Positions 7,801 to 15,780 of a DNA stretch of 64,000 bases are shown here, piece by piece; position 1 is the first letter of the stretch, and the number at the start of each line of letters is the position of its first letter. Source of the DNA: 55-13 sp964501275 (lineage in GTDB: Bacteria > Armatimonadota > Fimbriimonadia > Fimbriimonadales > Fimbriimonadaceae); the NCBI GenBank assembly GCA_964501275.1, contig CAZCSP010000005.1, positions 1 through 64,000 on the forward strand, written 5' to 3'. A program made the translations under genes and the position numbers. Under the pieces are notes generated by a model that was not told the DNA's origin, did not search any database, and saw only the letters and a program-made list of their open reading frames with translations.

Positions 7801-9225
7801 CGCTTGCGTCAGTTCAAAGCCGCTCTTTGCGGGCGCTATGCTGAAGCGACTTACAAAGTGCGAGGGATTTGCCGCCGGAGCGCCCGTGCCAGGCTGAGCT
7901 GCATTCGCATGGCCAGAAAGAACCAAGTCTCCCGAGACCGGCGCAATGGCAAATCCGGTCAAGACTTCGGTAGCAGCCGCGCCGCCATAGTAAGTTGAAT
8001 AGACAGGGACGAGAACCGAAGCGGTGTCCTTCCGGAAAGCGATCAGGAATGCGTCGATCGTACCGTTTCGCGATGCCTGGAAGGGGGTGACTCCGTCAGG
8101 AACCGGAAAGTTGGTGGAAGTGGTCTGACCAGCAATCCACACCACATTGCCGGTGGGATCGATGGCAATGAACTTGCCGGTTTCTCGGCCGTTGCCGCCA
8201 ATGAAGGCCGCGTACTCGTGTACGTAAGCGTCACCGCGAAGCTTGACGAGGAACGTGTCGGAAGCGCCGGTAATGTTGACGCTGAACGGCCCGAACAGAA
8301 TCGGGAAGTCTGGAGCCTGGGTTGAACCGGTGAAGTAGACGCCTGCGTCCGCATCGGCGGTCACGGCTCGGACTTCGTCGATGCCCAAGTCGCCACCGTA
8401 GTAGGTGCCGTAGACGATCGGGTCAATAACGAGTTCAGCGCTCTTGTCATAAGCGCCAAGGTCGAACGAGACGATGTTGTCTCTGCCGACTTTGAACTTC
8501 GCGGGAACCTGAGCCTTCTTGCCGTTACGGACCTGATAAGCGTAAAGTCCACGGTGCTCGAACGAACCTTCCTTGGTACCGAGAACCAGCTTGCCACTGG
8601 CATCGACCTTCACCGAGTCGGTTCCTCGGAACTTCATCTTGATCCGATCGGAGTTTGCGCCGGGCGAAACGACCAGGTCGTACCGAGGTCGATCGTTTTC
8701 GTTATAAAGCTTGAGATCAATACCTTGATAGATCGACGACAGTTTGACCTGCTTGTAGGCGCCAACCGTCTTGGTGCCGCCTGGCTGAACGAACTGCGTC
8801 ACCGTCGGCAGTTTGTCGCTACCTTGGTGGCTGAGAGCACGGCCGCCGACGAAGGACATGTCGATCACTTGACCTTTCCTGATCGTCTGATCCTTCTCTT
8901 CGAAGTTTGCGTAGTATTCGGTACGCAAGCCTTCGCGGGTCACCCAGAGGTTAAGGTTGGGCGTCTGCGAAAGATATAGCGCCTCCTTATCCCACTGGCC
9001 ACCATTCTCCATGAAGGCAGAAGCCGTCGACTTCATGCTCTTCTTCAAAACCGCTTTGTCAGGCTTGGTTGAATCGGGAGCGGCTTTCGCCTTCTGAGCC
9101 GTCCCCTCCCCAAACGCCAAACCAGCCGCGTTTAACTGGAGCGTTCCAGCACTCGCGGTAGAGACTGCGGCGATGGCACCTAGCCACGCGGCAAATCTCA
9201 TCGGAAGACCAATTTTTCCAATCAC
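4867..9225 (-). CDS. Giant secreted beta-propeller (SBBP) protein with six Ig-like repeats
   Basis: About 1450 residues. After a signal peptide (MRFAAWLGAIAAVSTASAG) comes an N-terminal domain containing FMENGGQWDKEALYL, of the type that precedes SBBP propellers. A long propeller region follows with repeats such as YGTYYGGDLGIDEVRAV and GNAYVTGVARSADFP. The last ~590 residues are six repeats of ~95 aa, each with a GxxxTGTVTL-like strand, PAPxGG and a VTVPAGQ-like strand. There is no cell-wall anchor or PEP-CTERM, so it is probably secreted or adhesive. The start is uncertain: ATG at 9201 begins the signal peptide, GTG at 9225 has a GAGGTG ribosome site, and the frame is open to 9312. Confidence 0.85.
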   Translation of the reverse strand: MIGKIGLPMRFAAWLGAIAAVSTASAGTLQLNAAGLAFGEGTAQKAKAAPDSTKPDKAVLKKSMKSTASAFMENGGQWDKEALYLSQTPNLNLWVTREGLRTEYYANFEEKDQTIRKGQVIDMSFVGGRALSHQGSDKLPTVTQFVQPGGTKTVGAYKQVKLSSIYQGIDLKLYNENDRPRYDLVVSPGANSDRIKMKFRGTDSVKVDASGKLVLGTKEGSFEHRGLYAYQVRNGKKAQVPAKFKVGRDNIVSFDLGAYDKSAELVIDPIVYGTYYGGDLGIDEVRAVTADADAGVYFTGSTQAPDFPILFGPFSVNITGASDTFLVKLRGDAYVHEYAAFIGGNGRETGKFIAIDPTGNVVWIAGQTTSTNFPVPDGVTPFQASRNGTIDAFLIAFRKDTASVLVPVYSTYYGGAAATEVLTGFAIAPVSGDLVLSGHANAAQPGTGAPAANPSHFVSRFSIAPAKSGFELTQAAAFFYGGTGSQISGAPGSTVPSLAFGQTGVIADSTSIVTGSSVAVDSTDNMLIVGTVVSDTVQNTATAPTPIFPTTAGVFNRLLRFSDTYIAKFDPAGNVIYSALLGGNGNDQAGGIAVDESGNAYVTGVARSADFPRTNGTLGQLFTSAPNVYVTKVTTDGSQLVYSTNLATTGPVIPLGIAVNQRGFAFITGIVDATVTFPDPPGAPGDPNVVTGSTSGTIVTTPDALRAANTFPGPGDLPATDGFLTIIDSTAESRLYSTYIGGNLDDVAYAPFVDRIGDVWVMGYSDSGRFYFRPNAAGTGGTAFNVTNGGLVAGFITSLAFKSVIENANGPGATTFDSVPYGSRYTPFTTPPTINGVDRVRDGYLFRFRLDIPLVSNLTLAPSSVAGGLGQTSTGTITLSGPAPAEGVAVTVTLNSTTAASLSAGSPVGQTTVTIPAGETTGTFTVHTSPVIDPTQVSVKAEYLGSFQIRVLTVNPWLNQLILNPTTVPSGNQSTGRVTLFAVATQNVEVALTTDNPDLISFPGGNTVTVPAGQQAANFQIQTSTVDTQQQGNISASFLGKTRTQVLVVRPAIIDSLSFVPNRVAGGGSAIGTVTLDGNAPSTGAEIALSAITNPGFIGSLPASVTIPAGQRSATFTVVTTLVPANTFSVIRATYNATNRDATLLIDNIALSNFTLSPTTVNGGANTTGTVTLNQPAPPGGAFVNISSASPSVNIPDEDPNTPGNQILVAANNTSRSFTIGTVGVLALEVATISAERGGAPINRDLTINPVDFTISVNPNSVLGGNGATLTITLTGPAPAGGVPFAMTNLHVSGADNRGAVTVNGGNPVVIPAGQTSAQFPVTTVSVAATGVVGIQAKVDDPGNSNTHQANLTVRAPRVSGISFTPSVVRGLFTTNMTITLDGPAPAGGAVVSLSKTPNPQIVNLPATITVAAGQTTFSQVVTTNKVSRTLATNVTASYGGNNATALLTVTR

Positions 9226-9312
9226 AGACGCATACACCTCATTTACGGTATCAGGCCATTGCCTCGACGGCTCCCCATATCTCCCCAAGGAAACCGACAT
9301 AGCTTCAGGCAT

Positions 9313-9668
9313 TTTAACCTAGTTCGACCACGATACACCACTATGCTATCAAAGTCGAGCCAGTTTGAAAACCCACCTGCCCTAAAAAACAGGGCGAATC
9401 ACGTCTGATAGGACGCGACAGGATGGCCCGTTCGTTCTTGGAAATGACGGGCGCGGGAGGGAAAAGGGTGCGGCGGGACGGCGTGGGGCACTACGGTGTT
9501 CCGGTTTTGCGGCTTCCAATTTCTACTTCCCGTAGGTAGATCTGGCGGCGGTCGGACCTGGAGGTCCAACCCACGGAGGCCCGGACGTGGACGTCCAGGC
9601 TACAGGGTTTGTGGCTTGCGACGGCGGCACAATGCATCCGCCGCCTACAGGTTGTGCGACTTCCGGGT
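9313..9668. other. Intergenic spacer, 356 bp
   Basis: The spacer lies between the 3' end of the DUF1552 gene and the 5' end of the giant secreted-protein gene, both on the minus strand. It holds the partial BIME at 9555-9650 and a small hairpin (CCCTAAAAAACAGGG near 9379). No open reading frame or convincing terminator was seen; promoter elements for the giant gene should lie in 9313-9400 but no clear pair of boxes is visible. Confidence 0.5.
9555..9650. repeat. Partial BIME: dyad spacer plus one 31-bp REP2 palindrome
   Basis: The 31-bp palindrome at 9620-9650 (GACGGCGGCACAATGCATCC then GCCGCCTACAG) is one of nine REP2 copies in the window. It is preceded by the dyad spacer with ACCTGGAGGTCC and GGACGTCCAGG that is also found inside the BIMEs at 44188-44336 and 44951-45093. 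The left REP of this unit is missing or degraded. Confidence 0.8.
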
Positions 9669-11018
9669 TTAGAACAGTTCCGAGAGCTTGCCCGTGCTGT
9701 TCCCCAACGTTTCGATGCGAACGCCTACCCGGTCCAACATCGACAAATACAGGTTATTTAACGGGGTTTGGTTGGGATAGACCATGTGTTTTCCGGGCTT
9801 GAAGGTGCCGCCTCCGCGACCCGCCACGAGAATCGGGAGATCGTCGTGGTTGTGGCGGTCGCCGTCACTGATGCCCGCGCCAAAGACGATCAGGCTATTG
9901 TCCAGCAGGTTCGAATCGCCTTCTTTGGTCTCCTTCAGGCGGCGCAGGATGTAGGCCAGTTGTTGAGTTTGGAAGAGGTCGATCTGGCGCTTCTTCTCCA
10001 GCTTCACGGGGTCTTTGCCGTGGTGCGACATATCGTGGTGCCCCTCGGGGACGCCGATGAAGCCGAAGCTCCGGTTGCTGCCATCGTTGGCGAACATGAA
10101 GGTGCAGATGCGGGTCAGGTCGGCTTGGAAGGCGAGAACCATCATGTCGCCCATCAGGCGGATATGCTCGCCGTAGTTGGGCGGAATGCCGACCGGCCTC
10201 GTCGCTCCGGCCAGGGCCATCTCTTTACCCAGCTTCTCCATCTTGACGATGCGCTCCTCGATCTCGCGGACGCCATGGAAGTACTCATCCAGTTTGCCCT
10301 GGTCTTTCTTACCCAGCCTCGACTTCAACCGGGCCGCATCCTCCATCACCATGTCAAGGATGCTCTGATTGAAGAGGTCGCGGCGAGCCCGAGACTGGTC
10401 CTCGCCCGCCTTATCGCCATTCCCGAACAGCCGCTCGAAGACCAATCGGGGATTGACCTCTTTGGCCACGGGCGTCGCCTCGGAGCGCCACGAGATGTTG
10501 GACGAGTAGGCGCAACTATAGCCCGAGTCGCAGTCCCCCGCCATCGCGCCACGCTCACAGCCGATCTCCAGTGAGGCAAAGGGTGTGCGGTTGCCGATCT
10601 GCATGGCGGCGACCTGGTCGGCAGAGATACCGTTGCGGATGTCTGATCCCGCAGTCTTCTTGGGGTGGACTCCAGTGAGCCAGCATGCGGTGGAGCGGGC
10701 ATGGTCGCCGGGGCCGTCGCCGAGGGCGTTCGCATTGTGCTGAGTCAGACCGGTCAGGATCGAGAAATCGTTGCGCAGGTCCTTCAGGGGTTCCAATAGG
10801 GATGGCAACTCATAGCCACTGCCCGCCGCCGTTGGCGTCCAGTGCTTCATGCTGACGCCGTTCGGCACGAACATAAAGGCCATCCGGGTTGGAGTTCCAG
10901 CCTTGCCGGGAGTCTGGGCGAGTGCGCTTAAAGGGGCCATCCCTTCCAGCATGGGCAGGGCCATCGCGGTCCCCACCCCTCGGAGGAATGTTCGTCGATC
11001 GATCGGTTTATCCAACAT
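9669..11018 (-). CDS. DUF1552 Tat-exported protein
   Basis: A 449-residue member of the DUF1552 family. The N-terminus carries a twin-arginine signal, DRRTFLRGVGTAMALPML (residues 7-24), so it is exported folded. The family is nearly always encoded beside a DUF1587/1592/1588 cytochrome-like protein, as here: it begins 13 bp after the stop of that gene at 11031. The biochemical role is unknown; the pairing with a haem protein suggests a shared redox function in the periplasm. It ends in intergenic REP material. Confidence 0.85.
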   Translation of the reverse strand: MLDKPIDRRTFLRGVGTAMALPMLEGMAPLSALAQTPGKAGTPTRMAFMFVPNGVSMKHWTPTAAGSGYELPSLLEPLKDLRNDFSILTGLTQHNANALGDGPGDHARSTACWLTGVHPKKTAGSDIRNGISADQVAAMQIGNRTPFASLEIGCERGAMAGDCDSGYSCAYSSNISWRSEATPVAKEVNPRLVFERLFGNGDKAGEDQSRARRDLFNQSILDMVMEDAARLKSRLGKKDQGKLDEYFHGVREIEERIVKMEKLGKEMALAGATRPVGIPPNYGEHIRLMGDMMVLAFQADLTRICTFMFANDGSNRSFGFIGVPEGHHDMSHHGKDPVKLEKKRQIDLFQTQQLAYILRRLKETKEGDSNLLDNSLIVFGAGISDGDRHNHDDLPILVAGRGGGTFKPGKHMVYPNQTPLNNLYLSMLDRVGVRIETLGNSTGKLSELF

Positions 11019-11030
11019 GGTCTTTCTGAA

Positions 11031-13412
11031 TTAGTTAGTCTGACGTCTTTTGAAGGGATCGCTATTCACGATCGCGATGACGAGCGCGGAAAACTTGTAG
11101 CCGGACTTGGCGGTCTGGTCGGAGATGGTATCGACGTGGCACTTATCGGCAAAGCCTACTCCCCTCCCCAGGCCATAAGTCAACATTTTTTCGCTGAGCG
11201 ACTTCAGGAACTGGCTTTTCTCCTTCATCAAGAGGCCCTTCAACTGAACGGGACCAGAGAACTTGGTGCCGTCGGGCAGGACTCCCGAGGAATCCACCGG
11301 GACATCGCCTTCCGCTGTGCGCCAAGCGCCGATGGCATCATAGTTCTCCAATCCGAAGCCAAGCGGGTCCATCTTGGAGTGGCAGGAGAAGCAGTTGGGG
11401 TCGGATTGGTGGACGAGCATCTTTTCCCGGAGCGTTTTCGCGGAGTTCACCTGGTGCTCGTCTTTCAAAACGTCCACTCCTGGGGGTGGCGGAGGAGGCG
11501 GGGTGCCCAAAATCTGCTCCAGAACCCAGCGACCGCGTTTGGTTGGCGAGGTGCGGGTGGGGTTGGAGGTGACGGTCAGGACGCTTGCATGGCTCAAGAC
11601 GCCGCCTCGATTCGTTCCCGCCAGGCTCACTTTCTTGAACTCCGGCCCGAACGTTCCGGGGAGGCCGTAGTGCTTGGCGAGGAGATGATTCACATAAGTG
11701 AACTTACCGTCGATGAAATCCAACACCGAACGGTCGTTGGCCACCACGTCGTTAAAGAACAGCTTGGTCTCCTGAGCCATCGCCTCTTTAAGTTCCTTGG
11801 TAAAAGTTGGGAACTGCTTGGGGTCGGGGTTGGCGTTCTCCAGGCGGCGGAGGGTCAGCCATTGCTCCGCAAAGTTGTCGGCCAGCGCCTTCGCCTTGGG
11901 GTCCTTCAGCATCCGCTTGACTTCCTGGTTCAGAATGGCGGGCTTGGCGAGGGAGCCGTCGCCCGCCAGCATCATCAGGCGGTCGTCGGGCATGGAACTC
12001 CAAAGGAAGTAGGAGAGGCGGGTGGCGAGTTCGTAACCGTTCAGGTTGCGGGATGCGCCGGGGTTGGTCTTGGGATCGACTTCGGCGCGGAAGAGGAAAT
12101 AGGGGGAGACGAGGGTAGCCTGGACGCCAAGCTGGATGCCCCGCTCGAACGGCTCCTTGTACTTGACCGCCAAGTCGAAAATCTGCATCAATCGCTCGAC
12201 TTCTTCCGGCGCGGCGGGGCGTCGATAGGCTTTGGTGGCGAAGTTCGTCAGGACGCGGCGCGCATAGTCCCGTTCTTTCCCAGCCGGAGGCTCGCCGGGG
12301 ATGATGCGGCGGTGACTGGCGGGGAGTCTGGCGGAGCCATCCGCCGGACCAATGATCTCAATGTGGTCGATCCACAAGTTTCGATCTCGGTTTCCGGCGG
12401 CGTTGTTGGGTTGGTAATAGTCGTTGATAAAGGAGACCGACACCTTCAGCTTGCCACCCTCGGATTGGAAGGGAGCCTCGTAGACTTGGGGCGCACGGCG
12501 CAACGCCGCGACGTCGAACTGCTGGACCGACTTGCCGTTCACCGCCAGCACCATCCTCGCGTTCTCCGGCCCGGCCTTGTCTTGGTAGGCCCGCACTTTA
12601 AATCGATAGGAACCCTGGGCAAATAGGTGATCGAAGGTGATAGAGCCCGGCGAGAAGAGACCGGCGAACTCGCCGTCTGTATTCGCGCCGTACTCCTCGG
12701 CCTGGTAGGTGATCGCCTTGGGCCCGGGGGTGAAGATTGCCTGCTTGGAGATATTTTCAGCCGCCGTCAAGTACTTCTCCATCAACAAGGGCGAGATGGA
12801 GAGAACGTCGCCGATGTTGTCGAATCCGTAGCCCACGTCGTCGGATGGAAAATCATCGGCGGGGCGGATGTTCAGGCCGGTCAGGTCGCGGATGGTGTTG
12901 TTATACTCCTCGCGATTGAGGCGTCGAATGGTGACGCGGCCCGGCTCGGCGAGTTTGCAGTCGGCGGAGATCGTCCGCTCGATCCACTCTGAGACCGCTT
13001 GCCGCTGGGTTTTGGTGGGGGCAGGCATGCCTTTCGGGGGCATGGAGCCGGTAGAGATCGCCCTGGAGATCCGCTCCCAGGTGGCTAGGTCGGTCTTTAC
13101 GGAAGCCTCGGTTTTGAATCTGGCAAGGTTGATCCCCGCAGCGGCGCTGTTCCCTTGGTGGCAACTGATGCAAAACTTGTTGGTGACAGGCAGGATGTCT
13201 TTGGCGAAGGTCGCGGCCTTGGCCGGAGCAGCGGACTTTGCCGGAGTTTTCTGGGGAGGTGAAGTCTTCCCCTTTTGTTGAGTGGTTGCCGATGCGGCGA
13301 CGAACATCAGCGACGCGGCCAAGCCGGCCACTCGGTAGTCCGAGATAAAACCACTCGTTCTGGAAGACCCCATTCCATCGCGCACGGCGCGTTTAGCAAA
13401 AAACAATGACAC
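11031..13412 (-). CDS. DUF1587/DUF1592/DUF1588/DUF1585 cytochrome-like protein
   Basis: A 793-residue exported protein of the planctomycete-cytochrome group. A signal segment (LAASLMFVAASATT, about residues 31-44) is followed by a haem motif FCISCHQGN (Cys81-His85). The DUF1587 block RRLNREEYNNTIRDLTGL follows, then a carbohydrate-binding-like segment, DUF1595/DUF1592 and DUF1588. Near the end is a second haem motif, CFSCHSKMDPLGFGLENYD (from about residue 674), in DUF1585. The start is GTG at 13412, with TATAAT (13429-13424) only 11 nt upstream. It is probably transcribed with the DUF1552 gene. Function unknown; redox chemistry at the cell surface is inferred from the two haem motifs. Confidence 0.85.
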   Translation of the reverse strand: MSLFFAKRAVRDGMGSSRTSGFISDYRVAGLAASLMFVAASATTQQKGKTSPPQKTPAKSAAPAKAATFAKDILPVTNKFCISCHQGNSAAAGINLARFKTEASVKTDLATWERISRAISTGSMPPKGMPAPTKTQRQAVSEWIERTISADCKLAEPGRVTIRRLNREEYNNTIRDLTGLNIRPADDFPSDDVGYGFDNIGDVLSISPLLMEKYLTAAENISKQAIFTPGPKAITYQAEEYGANTDGEFAGLFSPGSITFDHLFAQGSYRFKVRAYQDKAGPENARMVLAVNGKSVQQFDVAALRRAPQVYEAPFQSEGGKLKVSVSFINDYYQPNNAAGNRDRNLWIDHIEIIGPADGSARLPASHRRIIPGEPPAGKERDYARRVLTNFATKAYRRPAAPEEVERLMQIFDLAVKYKEPFERGIQLGVQATLVSPYFLFRAEVDPKTNPGASRNLNGYELATRLSYFLWSSMPDDRLMMLAGDGSLAKPAILNQEVKRMLKDPKAKALADNFAEQWLTLRRLENANPDPKQFPTFTKELKEAMAQETKLFFNDVVANDRSVLDFIDGKFTYVNHLLAKHYGLPGTFGPEFKKVSLAGTNRGGVLSHASVLTVTSNPTRTSPTKRGRWVLEQILGTPPPPPPPGVDVLKDEHQVNSAKTLREKMLVHQSDPNCFSCHSKMDPLGFGLENYDAIGAWRTAEGDVPVDSSGVLPDGTKFSGPVQLKGLLMKEKSQFLKSLSEKMLTYGLGRGVGFADKCHVDTISDQTAKSGYKFSALVIAIVNSDPFKRRQTN

Positions 13413-13423
13413 GTCCCTCTCTC

Positions 13424-13429
13424 ATTATA
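13424..13429 (-). promoter_or_regulatory. TATAAT box upstream of the DUF1592 gene
   Basis: A perfect TATAAT on the minus strand ends 11 nt before the GTG at 13412, leaving room for a leader of only a few bases. No good -35 sits 17 bp upstream. A small palindrome, TTGAC-GG-GTCAA (13451-13462), lies further up and may be an operator. Confidence 0.5.
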
Positions 13430-13581
13430 GGACGCCTCGGTGGGCCTCGTTTGACGGGTCAATCTACTTTTCTGTTGGAAAGCGCTGCGCTGAGGTTAAC
13501 CAACCATCCTCGTAGGTGTCATTCATATTCGCCAGAAAGCCCTCGGAAAGACCCATAGCCGGAGCCTGGAGCTTGCCCAGC

Positions 13582-13587
13582 TATACT
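13582..13587 (+). promoter_or_regulatory. dusB: TATACT box just upstream of dusB
   Basis: TATACT ends 5 nt before a possible TTG start (13593) and 11 nt before the ATG (13599). Either way the predicted transcript would have almost no leader. No clear -35 was seen. Confidence 0.45.
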
Positions 13588-13598
13588 CTGGCTTGCAT

Positions 13599-14648
13599 AT
13601 GAACGGTTTCTCTATTGGAAAGGTCAAGGTTGAGAACCCCCTCCTCCTCGCCCCGATGGAGGACGTTACCAACCTGCCCTTCCGCCTCATCGCCAAGCGG
13701 ATCGCCAAGCCAGGGCTGATGTTCACCGAGTTTGTGAGCGCGATGGCGATCCACTATGGGGCGGTCAAGACTTACCGCAAAATGCGCATCCATCCCGAGG
13801 AGCGACCCCTGGGAATCCAGATTTTTGGCGGAGAGACGGACGTGATGGCCGAGACCGCCCGGATTGCGGAGGAGATGGGGGCCGACATTGTGGACATCAA
13901 CATGGGCTGCTGGGTGCCCAAGGTCTGCAAGACCGGCTCCGGCGCGGCGCTGTTGAAGGACCCCGATACTGCCGAGAAGATCGTGGCCGCCGTCGTGAAT
14001 GCGGTGAAGGTTCCGGTCACGGTGAAGGTGCGGGCCGGGTGGGACTACTCCCTCTTCGCCGCCCCCGACCTCGCCAAACGTTTCCAGGATGCCGGAGCCC
14101 AGATGCTCACCCTCCACGCCCGCTTTGCCAAACAGGGCTTCGAGGGAGAAGCCGACTGGACACTGATCAAACAGTTGCGCGAAGCTGTAAAGGTGCCGCT
14201 CATCGGAAACGGCGACGTGAAGACCCCCGACGATGCCCGCAAGATGGTGCGCGAAACTGGGTGCGACGGCGTGATGGTCGGTCGCGCGGCGATCTCTAAC
14301 CCCTGGGCTCTCAGAGATATCCAGTTGGGTCTCCGGGGACTCCCTCCTGGGCCGCCTCCCACCCTGGATGAAAGGATCGCGGTAGCTCTGGAACACCTGC
14401 GCCTGATGGTGGCGAACGAGGCGGAGGCAGATAGCTTTGAAGAGGCGCTGGAATCGGAGGGCTTCAAAGAGGCGGAGCTGAGAGCCTGTCGAGCCCTGAG
14501 AGGCCAAATCCCGCTCTACATCAAAGGCGAGATGGGGGCATCGGTACTGCGGGATCGTCTGACCCGATGCTCGACGATCGGCGAGTATGAGGCGTTGCTG
14601 TTTGAGTTCCAAACGGCGGCGAGGTTGCGGGTTCCGGTGGCGGTTTAG
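13599..14648 (+). CDS. dusB: tRNA-dihydrouridine synthase (DusB type)
   Basis: An FMN- and NADPH-dependent enzyme that reduces uridine in tRNA D-loops. Visible motifs are NPLLLAPMEDVTNLPFR near the N-terminus (FMN site), IQIFGG, then DINMGCWVPKVCKTGSGAAL holding the catalytic Cys (about residue 104). LHAR and LIGNGDVKTPDDA follow on the barrel. The Cys motif reads GCWVP where the family usually has GCPVP. About 349 residues is normal. The ATG at 13599 is preferred; an in-frame TTG lies at 13593. The gene stands alone, divergent from the DUF1592 gene. Confidence 0.9.
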   Translation: MNGFSIGKVKVENPLLLAPMEDVTNLPFRLIAKRIAKPGLMFTEFVSAMAIHYGAVKTYRKMRIHPEERPLGIQIFGGETDVMAETARIAEEMGADIVDINMGCWVPKVCKTGSGAALLKDPDTAEKIVAAVVNAVKVPVTVKVRAGWDYSLFAAPDLAKRFQDAGAQMLTLHARFAKQGFEGEADWTLIKQLREAVKVPLIGNGDVKTPDDARKMVRETGCDGVMVGRAAISNPWALRDIQLGLRGLPPGPPPTLDERIAVALEHLRLMVANEAEADSFEEALESEGFKEAELRACRALRGQIPLYIKGEMGASVLRDRLTRCSTIGEYEALLFEFQTAARLRVPVAV

Positions 14649-14694
14649 AGCCGGAACCGTTGTCTTCTGATCAAAACTCGTATATCCTTCAAGT

Positions 14695-15672
14695 GTGAAA
14701 TGCCGTTTACTTGGTCTTTGGTTTATCCTGGCAATCACCGCCAGTTTCCAGTTCGCGTTTGGAGATGGCTACAACCAAACCGTGATCTTGCCTGGGTGGA
14801 CAGTTGAAACGAGCGAGCGCGAACTCCCGCATCGTAAGCCTACCAAGTATCCGTTGTGGAATCTGATGGATGGAAACCCCAAGACGACCTGGGTTTACGG
14901 CGCCCAAGATTATCCCAAGCCCATCGTCAAATCCGACTCTCTGATTCCCGGCTACTACTACGTCGCGTTCAGACCCGACCAACCGGCAATGCTGGATGAA
15001 CTCAGGATCATGATCGGCTACAACAAGTCCCGCGACCTCTACTATCGAAACAGCCGCCCCATCGAGATCGCCATCTTTGACGAGTTCCCCTACACCTGGG
15101 GAGAGCCGCCTTCCAAATTCCGAGTCAAGCCGGTCAGACGCCTGCATCTGAGCGATCAACCCGGCGACAAGTCGATCAAGCTACCGAAGAAGCGGTACTC
15201 CGCGCTCTATGTCGTCTTCACCACCATCGCCAAAGGAGCGATCGACGACTTATGCGTTTCCGAGATCACGCCGCGCATGGGCGGTGTGAGAGCCATACCG
15301 ACGCCAAGTAGCTTTCTATACACTCCGGGGACCGGGGATGACTGCGGTTGTGGGGCATCCTTGACCCTGACCACAAGGTTCGGAAAGAAACTGGCCGTCG
15401 CCAACAACGAGGATCCGAGATACAGCTTCAGCCCCAACGGGCGATTTCTGGCCGGATTCAAAGCCAACTCCAACTCCACCAATATTTGGGTCTATGATCT
15501 TAATAGCGGGCGCAGGCTGTGGACAAGGACACTGTCCAAAGGGAGACGAGCCTATGACCTGGTGTGGACGAAGAGCGGCTTGACTATCCCTTACGGCAAA
15601 TACGGGCCAGCCACCTTGAATTCTCAATCCTGGATACCTCTTGGCAAGTTTGTTTGGGTCTCAAAACCTTAA
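14695..15672 (+). CDS. Secreted protein with discoidin-like N-domain and beta-propeller-like C-terminus
   Basis: A 325-residue protein starting at GTG 14695, with a signal peptide (LLGLWFILAITASFQFAFG). Residues ~30-200 contain LWNLMDGNPKTTWVYG and IDDLCVSEI, the layout of discoidin / NADase-type glycan-binding domains. After a linker with a CGCG cluster, residues ~225-325 look like two WD40-style strands (RYSFSPNGRFLAGF, NIWVYDLNSGRRLW). It probably binds glycans or protein outside the cell. A TATATC box ends 8 nt before the start codon. I cannot name a family with certainty. Confidence 0.65.
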   Translation: MKCRLLGLWFILAITASFQFAFGDGYNQTVILPGWTVETSERELPHRKPTKYPLWNLMDGNPKTTWVYGAQDYPKPIVKSDSLIPGYYYVAFRPDQPAMLDELRIMIGYNKSRDLYYRNSRPIEIAIFDEFPYTWGEPPSKFRVKPVRRLHLSDQPGDKSIKLPKKRYSALYVVFTTIAKGAIDDLCVSEITPRMGGVRAIPTPSSFLYTPGTGDDCGCGASLTLTTRFGKKLAVANNEDPRYSFSPNGRFLAGFKANSNSTNIWVYDLNSGRRLWTRTLSKGRRAYDLVWTKSGLTIPYGKYGPATLNSQSWIPLGKFVWVSKP

Positions 15673-15780
15673 TCGGCGATGATGGAGGTTCTGGTTGCGG
15701 TTTAGATGTGGTTGATGGAACGCATCAAATGAGTCCCCAGCCAAGGCCCCATCCTCATCAAAGGGAAAGGACTTTTAACC

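Noticed and set aside
11136..12626. Plus-strand open frame (496 codons) opposite the DUF1592 gene
   Set aside because: Antisense shadow; the minus-strand gene has haem motifs and a signal peptide.
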